Assembly: GCA_949128115.1 (NCBI GenBank)
Contig: OX421964.1
Location: forward strand, 124,001-188,000
Direction of reading: 5' to 3'
Origin: Anaspis maculata
Taxonomy: Eukaryota; Arthropoda; Insecta; Coleoptera; Scraptiidae
DNA length: 64,000 nucleotides
Shown: piece after piece, positions 22,001 to 34,500 of the stretch
Numbering within the stretch: position 1 is the stretch's first letter
How the letters are laid out: each line of letters starts with the position of its first letter
The notes under the pieces: model-generated
Told to the model about the DNA's origin: nothing
Database searches by the model: none
What the model saw: the letters and a program-made list of their open reading frames with translations, nothing else
Program-made: the position numbers and the translations under genes

Positions 22001-25000
22001 CGTTTTTAAAGTCACGTGGGTTGGAGTTTGAAGTCACGTGGGTTGGAGCTTGAAGTCACGTTGGTTAAGACCTGAACTTTTTGGATAACAATTGTGTCTT
22101 TTTTTTTGATATTTGTGTTCGTTCGTCAGATGTTGCGTTTGGAACAAGTAGCTGCCAACTCAAAAAGTGGTGACCGATCGTTTTTAAAGTCACGTGGGTT
22201 GGAGTTTGAAGTCACGTGGGTTGGAGCTCGGAGTCACGTGGGTTAGGACCTGAACTTTTTGGCTAACAATTGTGTCTATTTTTCGATATTTTTTGTTCGT
22301 TCGTCGGATGTTGCGTTTGGAACGAGTAGCTGCCAACTTGAGAAGTGGTGACCGATCGTTTTCAAGGTCACGTGGGTTGAAGTTCGAACTCACGTGGGTT
22401 GGAGCCTGAAATCACGTGGGTTGAAACCTGAACTTTTGGATAACAATTGTCTTTTTTTTTTCGATATTTGTGTTCGTTTGACGGATGTTGCGTTTGGAAC
22501 AAGTAGCTGCCAACTCAAAAAGTGGTGACCGATCGTTCTTAAAGTCACGTGGGTTGGAGTTTGAAGTCACGTGGGTTGGAGCTCGAAGTCACGTGGGTTA
22601 GGACCTGAACTTTTTGGAAAACAATTGTGTCTTTTTTTTCGATATTTGTGTTCGTTTGACGGATGTTGCGTTTGGAAAAAGTAGCTGCCAACTCCAAAAG
22701 TGGTGATCAATCGTTTTGAAAGTCACGTGGGTTGAAGCCTGGAGGCACGTGGGTTGAAGCCTGGAGTCACGTGGGTTGGAGCCTGAAGGCACGTGGGTTA
22801 GGACCTGAAATTTTTGGATAACAATTGTGTCTTTTTTTTTTATATTTGTGTTTGTTTGACGGATGTTGCGTTTGGAACAAGTAGCTGCCAACTCAAAAGG
22901 TAGTGACCGATCGTTTTAAAAGTCACGTGGGTTGAAGTTTTAAGTCACGTGGGTTGGAGCCTGAAGTCACGTGCGTTCAAACCTTTACTTTTTGGATAAC
23001 AAATGTGTCTTTTTCCTTATATTTGTGTTCGTTTGACGGATGTTGCGTTTGGAACAAGTAGCTGCCAACTCAAAAAGTGGTGACCGATCGTTTCAAAAGT
23101 CACGTGGGTTGGAGTTTGAAGTCACGTGGGTTGGAGCTTGAAGTCACGTGGGTTAAGACCTGAACTTTTTGGATAACAATTGTGTCTTTTTTTTTGATAT
23201 TTGTGTTCGTTCGTCAGATGTTGCGTTTGGAACAAGTAGCTGCCAACTCAAAAAGTGGTGACCGATCGTTTTTAAAGTCACGTGGGTTGGAGTTTGAAGT
23301 CACGTGGGTTGGAGCTCGGAGTCACGTGGGTTAGGACCTGAACTTTTTGGCTAACAATTGTGTCTATTTTTCGATATTTTTTGTTCGTTCGTCGGATGTT
23401 GCGTTTGGAACGAGTAGCTGCCAACTTGAGAAGTGGTGACCGATCGTTTTCAAGGTCACGTGGGTTGAAGTTTGAAGTCACGTGGGTTGGAGCCTGAAGT
23501 CACGTTGGTTTAAACCTTAACTTTTTGGATAACAAATGTGTCTTTTTTTTATATTTGTGTTCGTTCGTCAGATGTAGCGTTTGGAACAAGAAGCTGCCAA
23601 CTCAAAAAGTGGTGACTGATCGTTTTCGAAGTCACGTGGGTTGGAGTTTGAAGTCACGTGGGTTGGAGTCCAAAGTCACGTGGGTTAGGACCTAAACTTT
23701 TTGGGTAACAATTGTGTCTTTTTTTTCGATATTTGTGTTCTTTTGACGGATGTTGCGTTTGGAACAAGTAGCTGCCAACTCAAAAAGTGGTGACCGATCG
23801 TTTTTGAAGTCACGTGGGTTGAAGTTTGAAGTCACGTGGGTTGGAGCCTGAAGTCACGTGAGTAAGGACCTGAAATTTTTGGATAACAATTGTGTCTTTT
23901 TTTTGATATTTGTGTTCGTTTGGCGGATGTTGCGTTTGGAACAAGTAGCTGCCAACTGAAAAAGTGGTGACCGATCGTTTTAAAAGTCACGTGGGTTGAT
24001 GTTTGAAGTCACGTGGGTTGGAGCCTGAAGTCACGTGGGTTCAAACTTGAACTTTTTGGATAATAACTGTGTCTTTTCTTTTGATATTTGTGTTAGTTAA
24101 CGGATGTTGCGTTTGGAACAAGTAGCTGCCAACTCAAAGAGTGGTGACCGATCGTTTTTAAAGTCACGTGGGTTGAAGTTTGAAGTCACGTGGGATGGAG
24201 CTTGAAGTCAGGTGGGTTAAGACCTGAACTTTTTGGATAACAATTGTGTCTTTTTTTTTTGATATTTGTGTTCGTTCGTCAGATGTTGCGTTTGGAACAA
24301 GTAGCTGCCAACTCAAAAAGTGGTGACCGATCGTTTTTAAAGTCACGTGGGTTGGAGTTTGGAGTCACGTGGGTTGGAGCTTGAAGTCACGTGGGTTAGG
24401 ACCTGAACTTTTTGGATAACAATTGTGTCTATTTTTTGATATTTTTGTTCGTCGGATGTTGCGTTTGGAACGAGTAGCAGCCAACTTAAAAAGTGGTGAC
24501 CGATCGTTTTTGAAGGCACGTGGGTTGAAATTTGAAGTCACGTGGGTTGAAGTTTGAAGTCACGTGGGTTGAAACCTGAACTTTTTGGATAACAATTGTC
24601 TTTTTTTTTTCGATATTTGTGTTCGTTTGACGGATGTTGCGTTTGTAACAAGTAGCTGCCAACTCAAAAAGTGGTGACCGATCGTTTTTAAAGTCACGTG
24701 GGTTGGAGCCTGGAGGCACGTGGGTTGAAGCCTGAAGTCACGTGGGTTGGAGCCTGAAGTCACGTGGGTTCAAACCTGATTTTTTTGGATAACAATTGTG
24801 TCTATTTTTTGATATTTTTGTTCGTTCGTCGGATGTTGCGTTTGGAACAAGTAGCTGCCAACTTAAAAAGTGGTGACCGATCATTTTTAAAGTCACGTGG
24901 GTTGAAGTTTGAAGTCACGTGGGTTGGAGCCTGAAGTCACGGGGGTTCAAACCTGAACTTTTTGGATAACATATGTGTCTATTTTTTGATATTTTTGTTC

Positions 25001-25388
25001 GTTCGTCGGATGTTGCGTTTGGAACGAGTAACTGCCAACTCCAAAAGTGGTGACCGATCGTATTAAAAATCACGTGGGTTGAAGTTTGAAGTCACGTGGG
25101 CTGGAGCCTGAAGTCACGTGGGTTAAAACCCTCACTTTTTGGATAACAATTGTGTCTTTTTTTTTATATTTCTGTTCGTTCGTCAGATGTTGCGTTTGGA
25201 ACAAGTAGCTGCCAACTTAAAAGTGGTGACCGATCGTTTTTAAAGTCACGTGGGTTGAAGTTTGAAGTCACGTGGGATGGAGCTTGAAGTCAGGTGGGTT
25301 AAGACCTGAACTTTTTGGATAACAATTGTCTTTTTTTTTTCGATATTTGTGTTCGTTTGACGGATGTTGCGTTTGGAACAAGTAGCTG
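19041..25388 (+). repeat. ~6.3-kb tandem duplication, copy 1
   Basis: About 35 monomers recur in 25,389-31,550 at an offset of 6,336-6,338 bp. The offset falls to 6,161 bp after about 30.2 kb, where copy 2 has lost one 177-bp monomer (present here near 23.85-24.03 kb). Its left part is also the right part of block L1 copy 2, so two duplications are nested. Confidence 0.87.
19835..20097 (+). repeat. Fused 263-bp unit: box cluster deleted at junction 19,943
   Basis: The sequence reads CCGATCGTTTT directly into CTATTTTTTGATATT. The right half of one monomer, with all its CACGTG boxes, and about 40 bp of the next monomer's left end are missing. The intact counterpart is at about 3,085-3,205 in block L1 copy 1. 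By offset arithmetic the loss is 114 bp. Confidence 0.9.
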
Positions 25389-28300
25389 CCAACTGAAAAA
25401 GTGGTGACCGATCGTTTTAAAAGTCACGTGGGTTGATGTTTGAAGTCACGTGGGTTGGAGCCTGAAGTCACGTGGGTTCAAACTTGAACTTTTTGGATAA
25501 TAACTGTGTCTTTTCTTTTGATATTTGTGTTAGTTAACGGATGTTGCGTTTGGAACAAGTAGCTGCCAACTCAAAGAGTGGTGACCGATCGTTTTTAAAG
25601 TCACGTGGGTTGAAGTTTGAAGTCACGTGGGATGGAGCTTGAAGTCAGGTGGGTTAAGACCTGAACTTTTTGGATAACAATTGTGTCTTTTTTTTTTGAT
25701 ATTTGTGTTCGTTCGTCAGATGTTGCGTTTGGAACAAGTAGCTGCCAACTCAAAAAGTGGTGACCGATCGTTTTTAAATTCACGTGGGTTGGAGTTTGGA
25801 GTCACGTGGGTTCAAACTTGAACTTTTTGGATGATAACTGTGTCTTTTCTTTTGATATTTGTGTTAGTTAACGGATGTTGCGTTTGGAACAAGTAGCTGC
25901 CAACTCAAAGAGTGGTGACCGATCGTTTTTAAAGTCACGTGGGTTGAAGTTTGAAGTCACGTGGGATGGAGCTTGAAGTCAGGTGGGTTAGGACCTGAAC
26001 TTTTTGGATAACAATTGTGTCTATTTTTTGATATTTTTGTTCGTCGGATGTTGCGTTTGGAACGAGTAGCAGCCAACTTAAAAAGTGGTGACCGATCGTT
26101 TTTGAAGTCACGTGGGTTGAAATTTGAAGTCACGTGGGATAAAGTTTGAAGTCACGTGGGTTGAAACCTGAACTTTTTGGATAACAATTGTCTTTTTTTT
26201 TTCGATATTTGTGTTCGTTTGACGGATGTTGCGTTTGGAACAAGTAGCTGCCAACTCAAAAAGTGGTGACCGATCGTTTTCTATTTTTTGATATTTTTGT
26301 TCGTTCGTCGGATGTTGCGTTTGGAACAAGTAGCTGCCAACTTAAAAAGTGGTGACCGATCATTTTTAAAGTCACGTGGGTTGAAGTTTGAAGTCACGTG
26401 GGTTGGAGCCTGAAGTCACGTGGGTTCAAACCTGAACTTTTTGGATAACATATGTGTCTATTTTTTGATATTTTTGTTCGTTCGTCGGATGTTGCGTTTG
26501 GAACGAGTAACTGCCAACTCCAAAAGTGGTGACCGATCGTATTAAAGATCACGTGGGTTGAAGTTTGAAGTCACGTGGGCTGGAGCCTGAAGTCACGTGG
26601 GTTAAAACCCTCACTTTTTGGATAACAATTGTGTCTTTTTTTTTAAATTTCTGTTCGTTCGTCAGATGTTGCGTTTGGAACAAGTAGCTGCCAACTCAAG
26701 AAGTGGTGACCGATCGTATTCAAAGTCACGTGGGTTGGAGTATGAAGTAACGTGAGTTAGAGCCTGAAGTCACGTGGGTTAGGACCCAAACTTTTTTGAT
26801 AACAATTGTGTCTTTCTTTTTGATATTTGTTCTCGTTTGACGGATGTTGCGTTTGGAACAAGTAGCTGCCAACTTCAAAAGTGGTGACGGATCGTTTTAC
26901 AAGTCACGTGGGTTGAAGCCTTGAGGCACGTGGGTTGAAGCCTGAAGTCACGTGGGTTGGAGCCTGAAGTCACGTGGGTTAGGACCTTAATTTTTGGATA
27001 GCAATTGTGTCTTTTTTTTCATATTTGTGTTCGTTTGACGGATGTTGCGTTTGGAACAAGTAGCTGCCAACTCAAAAAGTGGTGACCGATCGTTTTTGAA
27101 GTCACGTGGGTTGGAGTTTGAAGTCACGTGGGTTGGAGCCCGGAGTCACGTGGGTTAGGACCTGAACTTTTTGGATAACCATTGTGTCTATTTTTTGATA
27201 TTTTTGTTCGTCCGTCGGATGTTGCGTTTGGAACGAGTAGCTGCCAACTTAAAAAGTGGTAACCGATCGTTTTTAAAGTCACGTGGGTTGAAGTTTGAAG
27301 TCACGTGGGTTGGAGCCTGAAGTCACGTGGGTTGAAACCTGAACTTTTTGGATAACAATTGTCTTTTTTTTTTTTCGATATTTGTGTTCGTTTGACGGAT
27401 GTTGCGTTTGGAACAAGTAGCTGCCAACTCAAAAAGTGGTGACCGATCGTTTTTGAAGTCACGTGGGTTGGAGTTTGAAGTCACGTGGGTTGGAGCTCGG
27501 AGTCACGTGGGTTAGGACCTGAACTTTTTGGATAACAATTGTGTCTTTTATTTTCGATATCTGTGTTCGTTTGACGGATGTTGCGTTTGGAACAAGTAGC
27601 TGCCAACTCCAAAAGTGGTGACGGATCGTTTTCAAAGTCACGTGGGTTGAAGCCTGGAGGCACGTGGGTTGAAGCCTGAAGTCACGTGGGTTGGAGCCTG
27701 AAGTCACGTGGGTTAGGACCTGAAATTTTTGGATGACAATTGTGTCTTTTTTTTCGATATTTGTGTTCGTTTGACGGATGTTGCGTTTGGAACAGGTAGC
27801 TGCCAACTCCAAAAGTGGTGACAAATCGTTTTAAAAGTCACGTGGGTTGGAGCCTGGAGGCACGTGGGTTCAAACCTGATTTTTTTTGGATAACAATTGT
27901 GTCTATTTTTTGATATTTTTGTTCGTTCGTCGGATGTTGCGTTTGGAACAAGTAGCTGCCAACTTAAAAGTGGTGACCGATCGTTTTTAAAGTCACGTGG
28001 GTTGAAGTTTGAAGTCACGTGGGATGGAGCTTGAAGTCAGGTGGGTTAAGACCTGAACTTTTTGGATAACAATTGTCTTTTTTTTTTTCGATATTTGTGT
28101 TCGTTTGACGGATGTTGCGTTTGGAACAAGTAGCTGCCAACTCAAAAAGTGGTGACCGATCGTTTTTAAAGTCACGTGGGTTGGAGTTTGAAGTAACGTG
28201 GGATGAAGCTCGAAGTCACGTGGGTTAGGACCTGAACTTTTTGGATAACAATTGTGTCTTTTTTTTTGATATTTGTGTTCGTTCGTCAGATGTTGCGTTT

Positions 28301-31300
28301 GGAACAAGTAGCTGCCAACTCAAAAAGTGGTGACCGATCGTTTTTAAAGTCACGTGGGTTGGAGTTTGAAGTCACGTGGGTTGGAGCTTGAAGTCACGTT
28401 GGTTAAGACCTGAACTTTTTGGATAACAATTGTGTCTTTTTTTTTGATATTTGTGTTCGTTCGTCAGATGTTGCGTTTGGAACAAGTAGCTGCCAACTCA
28501 AAAAGTGGTGACCGATCGTTTTTAAAGTCACGTGGGTTGGAGTTTGAAGTCACGTGGGTTGGAGCTCGGAGTCACGTGGGTTAGGACCTGAACTTTTTGG
28601 CTAACAATTGTGTCTATTTTTCGATATTTTTTGTTCGTTCGTCGGATGTTGCGTTTGGAACGAGTAGCTGCCAACTTGAGAAGTGGTGACCGATCGTTTT
28701 CAAGGTCACGTGGGTTGAAGTTCGAACTCACGTGGGTTGGAGCCTGAAATCACGTGGGTTGAAACCTGAACTTTTGGATAACAATTGTCTTTTTTTTTTC
28801 GATATTTGTGTTCGTTTGACGGATGTTGCGTTTGGAACAAGTAGCTGCCAACTCAAAAAGTGGTGACCGATCGTTCTTAAAGTCACGTGGGTTGGAGTTT
28901 GAAGTCACGTGGGTTGGAGCTCGAAGTCACGTGGGTTAGGACCTGAACTTTTTGGAAAACAATTGTGTCTTTTTTTTCGATATTTGTGTTCGTTTGACGG
29001 ATGTTGCGTTTGGAAAAAGTAGCTGCCAACTCCAAAAGTGGTGATCAATCGTTTTGAAAGTCACGTGGGTTGAAGCCTGGAGGCACGTGGGTTGAAGCCT
29101 GGAGTCACGTGGGTTGGAGCCTGAAGGCACGTGGGTTAGGACCTGAAATTTTTGGATAACAATTGTGTCTTTTTTTTTTATATTTGTGTTTGTTTGACGG
29201 ATGTTGCGTTTGGAACAAGTAGCTGCCAACTCGAAAGGTGGTGACCGATCGTTTTAAAAGTCACGTGGGTTGAAGTTTTAAGTCACGTGGGTTGGAGCCT
29301 GAAGTCACGTGCGTTCAAACCTTTACTTTTTGGATAACAAATGTGTCTTTTTCCTTATATTTGTGTTCGTTTGACGGATGTTGCGTTTGGAACAAGTAGC
29401 TGCCAACTCAAAAAGTGGTGACCGATCGTTTCAAAAGTCACGTGGGTTGGAGTTTGAAGTCACGTGGGTTGGAGCTTGAAGTCACGTGGGTTAAGACCTG
29501 AACTTTTTGGATAACAATTGTGTCTTTTTTTTTGATATTTGTGTTCGTTCGTCAGATGTTGCGTTTGGAACAAGTAGCTGCCAACTCAAAAAGTGGTGAC
29601 CGATCGTTTTTAAAGTCACGTGGGTTGGAGTTTGAAGTCACGTGGGTTGGAGCTCGGAGTCACGTGGGTTAGGACCTGAACTTTTTGGCTAACAATTGTG
29701 TCTATTTTTCGATATTTTTTGTTCGTTCGTCGGATGTTGCGTTTGGAACGAGTAGCTGCCAACTTGAGAAGTGGTGACCGATCGTTTTCAAGGTCACGTG
29801 GGTTGAAGTTTGAAGTCACGTGGGTTGGAGCCTGAAGTCACGTTGGTTTAAACCTTAACTTTTTGGATAACAAATGTGTCTTTTTTTTATATTTGTGTTC
29901 GTTCGTCAGATGTAGCGTTTGGAACAAGAAGCTGCCAACTCAAAAAGTGGTGACTGATCGTTTTCGAAGTCACGTGGGTTGGAGTTTGAAGTCACGTGGG
30001 TTGGAGTCCAAAGTCACGTGGGTTAGGACCTAAACTTTTTGGGTAACAATTGTGTCTTTTTTTTCGATATTTGTGTTCTTTTGACGGATGTTGCGTTTGG
30101 AACAAGTAGCTGCCAACTCAAAAAGTGGTGACCGATCGTTTTTGAAGTCACGTGGGTTGAAGTTTGAAGTCACGTGGGTTGGAGCCTGAAGTCACGTGGG
30201 TTCAAACTTGAACTTTTTGGATAATAACTGTGTCTTTTCTTTTGATATTTGTGTTAGTTAACGGATGTTGCGTTTGGAACAAGTAGCTGCCAACTCAAAG
30301 AGTGGTGACCGATCGTTTTTAAAGTCACGTGGGTTGAAGTTTGAAGTCACGTGGGATGGAGCTTGAAGTCAGGTGGGTTAAGACCTGAACTTTTTGGATA
30401 ACAATTGTGTCTTTTTTTTTTGATATTTGTGTTCGTTCGTCAGATGTTGCGTTTGGAACAAGTAGCTGCCAACTCAAAAAGTGGTGACCGATCGTTTTTA
30501 AAGTCACGTGGGTTGGAGTTTGGAGTCACGTGGGTTGGAGCTTGAAGTCACGTGGGTTAGGACCTGAACTTTTTGGATAACAATTGTGTCTATTTCTTGA
30601 TATTTTTGTTCGTCGGATGTTGCGTTTGGAACGAGTAGCAGCCAACTTAAAAAGTGGTGACCGATCGTTTTTGAAGGCACGTGGGTTGAAATTTGAAGTC
30701 ACGTGGGTTGAAGTTTGAAGTCACGTGGGTTGAAACCTGAACTTTTTGGATAACAATTGTCTTTTTTTTTTCGATATTTGTGTTCGTTTGACGGATGTTG
30801 CGTTTGTAACAAGTAGCTGCCAACTCAAAAAGTGGTGACCGATCGTTTTTAAAGTCACGTGGGTTGGAGCCTGGAGGCACGTGGGTTGAAGCCTGAAGTC
30901 ACGTGGGTTGGAGCCTGAAGTCACGTGGGTTCAAACCTGATTTTTTTGGATAACAATTGTGTCTATTTTTTGATATTTTTGTTCGTTCGTCGGATGTTGC
31001 GTTTGGAACAAGTAGCTGCCAACTTAAAAAGTGGTGACCGATCATTTTTAAAGTCACGTGGGTTGAAGTTTGAAGTCACGTGGGTTGGAGCCTGAAGTCA
31101 CGGGGGTTCAAACCTGAACTTTTTGGATAACATATGTGTCTATTTTTTGATATTTTTGTTCGTTCGTCGGATGTTGCGTTTGGAACGAGTAACTGCCAAC
31201 TCCAAAAGTGGTGACCGATCGTATTAAAAATCACGTGGGTTGAAGTTTGAAGTCACGTGGGCTGGAGCCTGAAGTCACGTGGGTTAAAACCCTCACTTTT

Positions 31301-31550
31301 TGGATAACAATTGTGTCTTTTTTTTTATATTTCTGTTCGTTCGTCAGATGTTGCGTTTGGAACAAGTAGCTGCCAACTTAAAAGTGGTGACCGATCGTTT
31401 TTAAAGTCACGTGGGTTGAAGTTTGAAGTCACGTGGGATGGAGCTTGAAGTCAGGTGGGTTAAGACCTGAACTTTTTGGATAACAATTGTCTTTTTTTTT
31501 TCGATATTTGTGTTCGTTTGACGGATGTTGCGTTTGGAACAAGTAGCTGC
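25389..31550 (+). repeat. ~6.2-kb tandem duplication, copy 2
   Basis: This copy begins inside a chimeric monomer, with TTGTC-T-tract left half and CCAACTGAAAAAG right half, near 25,361-25,394. The left half comes from the end of copy 1 and the right half from its start. This is the footprint of unequal crossing-over between monomers. Copy 2 also keeps the box-less fused unit of copy 1 (junction 26,280). Confidence 0.87.
26171..26434 (+). repeat. Fused 264-bp unit, duplicated copy (junction 26,280)
   Basis: The junction is the same as in the 19.9-kb unit, at the expected 6.3-kb offset, with one extra T in the tract. The deletion therefore happened after block L1 duplicated and before the 6.3-kb duplication, which gives a relative time order. 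Confidence 0.9.
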
Positions 31551-34500
31551 CAACTCAAAAAGTGGTGACCGATCGTTTTTAAAGTCACGTGGGTTGGAGT
31601 TTGAAGTAACGTGGGATGAAGCTCGAAGTCACGTGGGTTAGGACCTGAACTTTTTGGATAACAATTGTGTCTTTTTTTTTGATATTTGTGTTCGTTCGTC
31701 AGATGTTGCGTTTGGAACAAGTAGCTGCCAACTCAAAAAGTGGTGACCGATCGTTTTTAAAGTCACGTGGGTTGGAGTTTGAAGTCACGTGGGTTGGAGC
31801 TTGAAGTCACGTGGGTTAAGACCTGAACTTTTTGGATAACAATTGTGTCTTTTTTTTTGATATTTGTGTTCGTTCGTCAGATGTTGCGTTTGGAACAAGT
31901 AGCTGCCAACTCAAAAAGTGGTGACCGATCGTTTTTAAAGTCACGTGGGTTGGAGTTTGAAGTCACGTGGGTTGGAGCTCGGAGTCACGTGGGTTAGGAC
32001 CTGAACTTTTTGGCTAACAATTGTGTCTATTTTTCGATATTTTTTGTTCGTTCGTCGGATGTTGCGTTTGGAACGAGTAGCTGCCAACTTGAGAAGTGGT
32101 GACCGATCGTTTTCAAGGTCACGTGGGTTGAAGTTCGAACTCACGTGGGTTGGAGCCTGAAATCACGTGGGTTGAAACCTGAACTCTTGGATAACAATTG
32201 TCTTTTTTTTTTCGATATTTGTGTTCGTTTGACGGATGTTGCGTTTGGAACAAGTAGCTGCCAACTCAAAAAGTGGTGACCGATCGTTCTTAAAGTCACG
32301 TGGGTTGGAGTTTGAAGTCACGTGGGTTGGAGCTCGAAGTCACGTGGGTTAGGACCTGAACTTTTTGGAAAACAATTGTGTCTTTTTTTTCGATATTTGT
32401 GTTCGTTTGACGGATGTTGCGTTTGGAAAAAGTAGCTGCCAACTCCAAAAGTGGTGATCAATCGTTTTGAAAGTCACGTGGGTTGAAGCCTGGAGGCACG
32501 TGGGTTGAAGCCTGAAGTCACGTGGGTTGGAGCCTGAAGGCACGTGGGTTAGGACCTGAAATTTTTGGATAACAATTGTGTCTTTTTTTTTATATTTGTG
32601 TTTGTTTGACGGATGTTGCGTTTGGAACAAGTAGCTGCCAACTCAAAAGGTGGTGACCGATCGTTTTAAAAGTCACGTGGGTTGAAGTTTTAAGTCACGT
32701 GGGTTGGAGCCTGAAGTCACGTGCGTTCAAACCTTTACTTTTTGGATAACAAATGTGTCTTTTTCCTTATATTTGTGTTCGTTTGACGGATGTTGCGTTT
32801 GGAACAAGTAGCTGCCAACTCAAAAAGTGGTGACCGATCGTTTCAAAAGTCACGTGGGTTGGAGTTTGAAGTCACGTGGGTTGGAGCTTGAAGTCACGTG
32901 GGTTAAGACCTGAACTTTTTGGATAACAATTGTGTCTTTTTTTTTGATATTTGTGTTCGTTCGTCAGATGTTGCGTTTGGAACAAGTAGCTGCCAACTCA
33001 AAAAGTGGTGACCGATCGTTTTTAAAGTCACGTGGGTTGGAGTTTGAAGTCACGTGGGTTGGAGCTCGGAGTCACGTGGGTTAGGACCTGAACTTTTTGG
33101 CTAACAATTGTGTCTATTTTTCGATATTTTTTGTTCGTTCGTCGGATGTTGCGTTTGGAACGAGTAGCTGCCAACTTGAGAAGTGGTGACCGATCGTTTT
33201 CAAGGTCACGTGGGTTGAAGTTTGAAGTCACGTGGGTTGGAGCCTGAAGTCACGTTGGTTTAAACCTTAACTTTTTGGATAACAAATGTGTCTTTTTTTT
33301 ATATTTGTGTTCGTTCGTCAGATGTAGCGTTTGGAACAAGAAGCTGCCAACTCAAAAAGTGGTGACTGATCGTTTTCGAAGTCACGTGGGTTGGAGTTTG
33401 AAGTCACGTGGGTTGGAGTCCAAAGTCACGTGGGTTAGGACCTAAACTTTTTGGGTAACAATTGTGTCTTTTTTTTCGATATTTGTGTTCTTTTGACGGA
33501 TGTTGCGTTTGGAACAAGGAGCTGCCAACTCAAAAAGTGGTGACCGATCGTTTTTGAAGTCACGTGGGTTGAAGTTTGAAGTCACGTGGGTTGGAGCCTG
33601 AAGTCACGTGGGTAAGGACCTGAAATTTTTGGATAACAATTGTGTCTTTTTTTTGATATTTGTGTTCGTTTGGCGGATGTTGCGTTTGGAACAAGTAGCT
33701 GCCAACTGAAAAAGTGGTGACCGATCGTTTTAAAAGTCACGTGGGTTGATGTTTGAAGTCACGTGGGTTGGAGCCTGAAGTAACGTGGGTTCAAACTTGA
33801 ACTTTTTGGATAATAACTGTGTCTTTTCTTTTGATATTTGTGTTAGTTAACGGATGTTGCGTTTGGAACAAGTAGCTGCCAACTCAAAGAGTGGTGACCG
33901 ATCGTTTTTAAAGTCACGTGGGTTGAAGTTTGAAGTCACGTGGGATGGAGCTTGAAGTCAGGTGGGTTAAGACCTGAACTTTTTGGATAACAATTGTGTC
34001 TTTTTTTTTTGATATTTGTGTTCGTTCGTCAGATGTTGCGTTTGGAACAAGTAGCTGCCAACTCAAAAAGTGGTGACCGATCGTTTTTAAAGTCACGTGG
34101 GTTGGAGTTTGGAGTCACGTGGGTTGGAGCTTGAAGTCACGTGGGTTAGGACCTGAACTTTTTGGATAACAATTGTGTCTATTTCTTGATATTTTTGTTC
34201 GTCGGATGTTGCGTTTGGAACGAGTAGCAGCCAACTTAAAAAGTGGTGACCGATCGTTTTTGAAGGCACGTGGGTTGAAATTTGAAGTCACGTGGGTTGA
34301 AGTTTGAAGTCACGTGGGTTGAAACCTGAACTTTTTGGATAACAATTGTCTTTTTTTTTTCGATATTTGTGTTCGTTTGACGGATGTTGCGTTTGTAACA
34401 AGTAGCTGCCAACTCAAAAAGTGGTGACCGATCGTTTTTAAAGTCACGTGGGTTGGAGCCTGGAGGCACGTGGGTTGAAGCCTGAAGTCACGTGGGTTGG

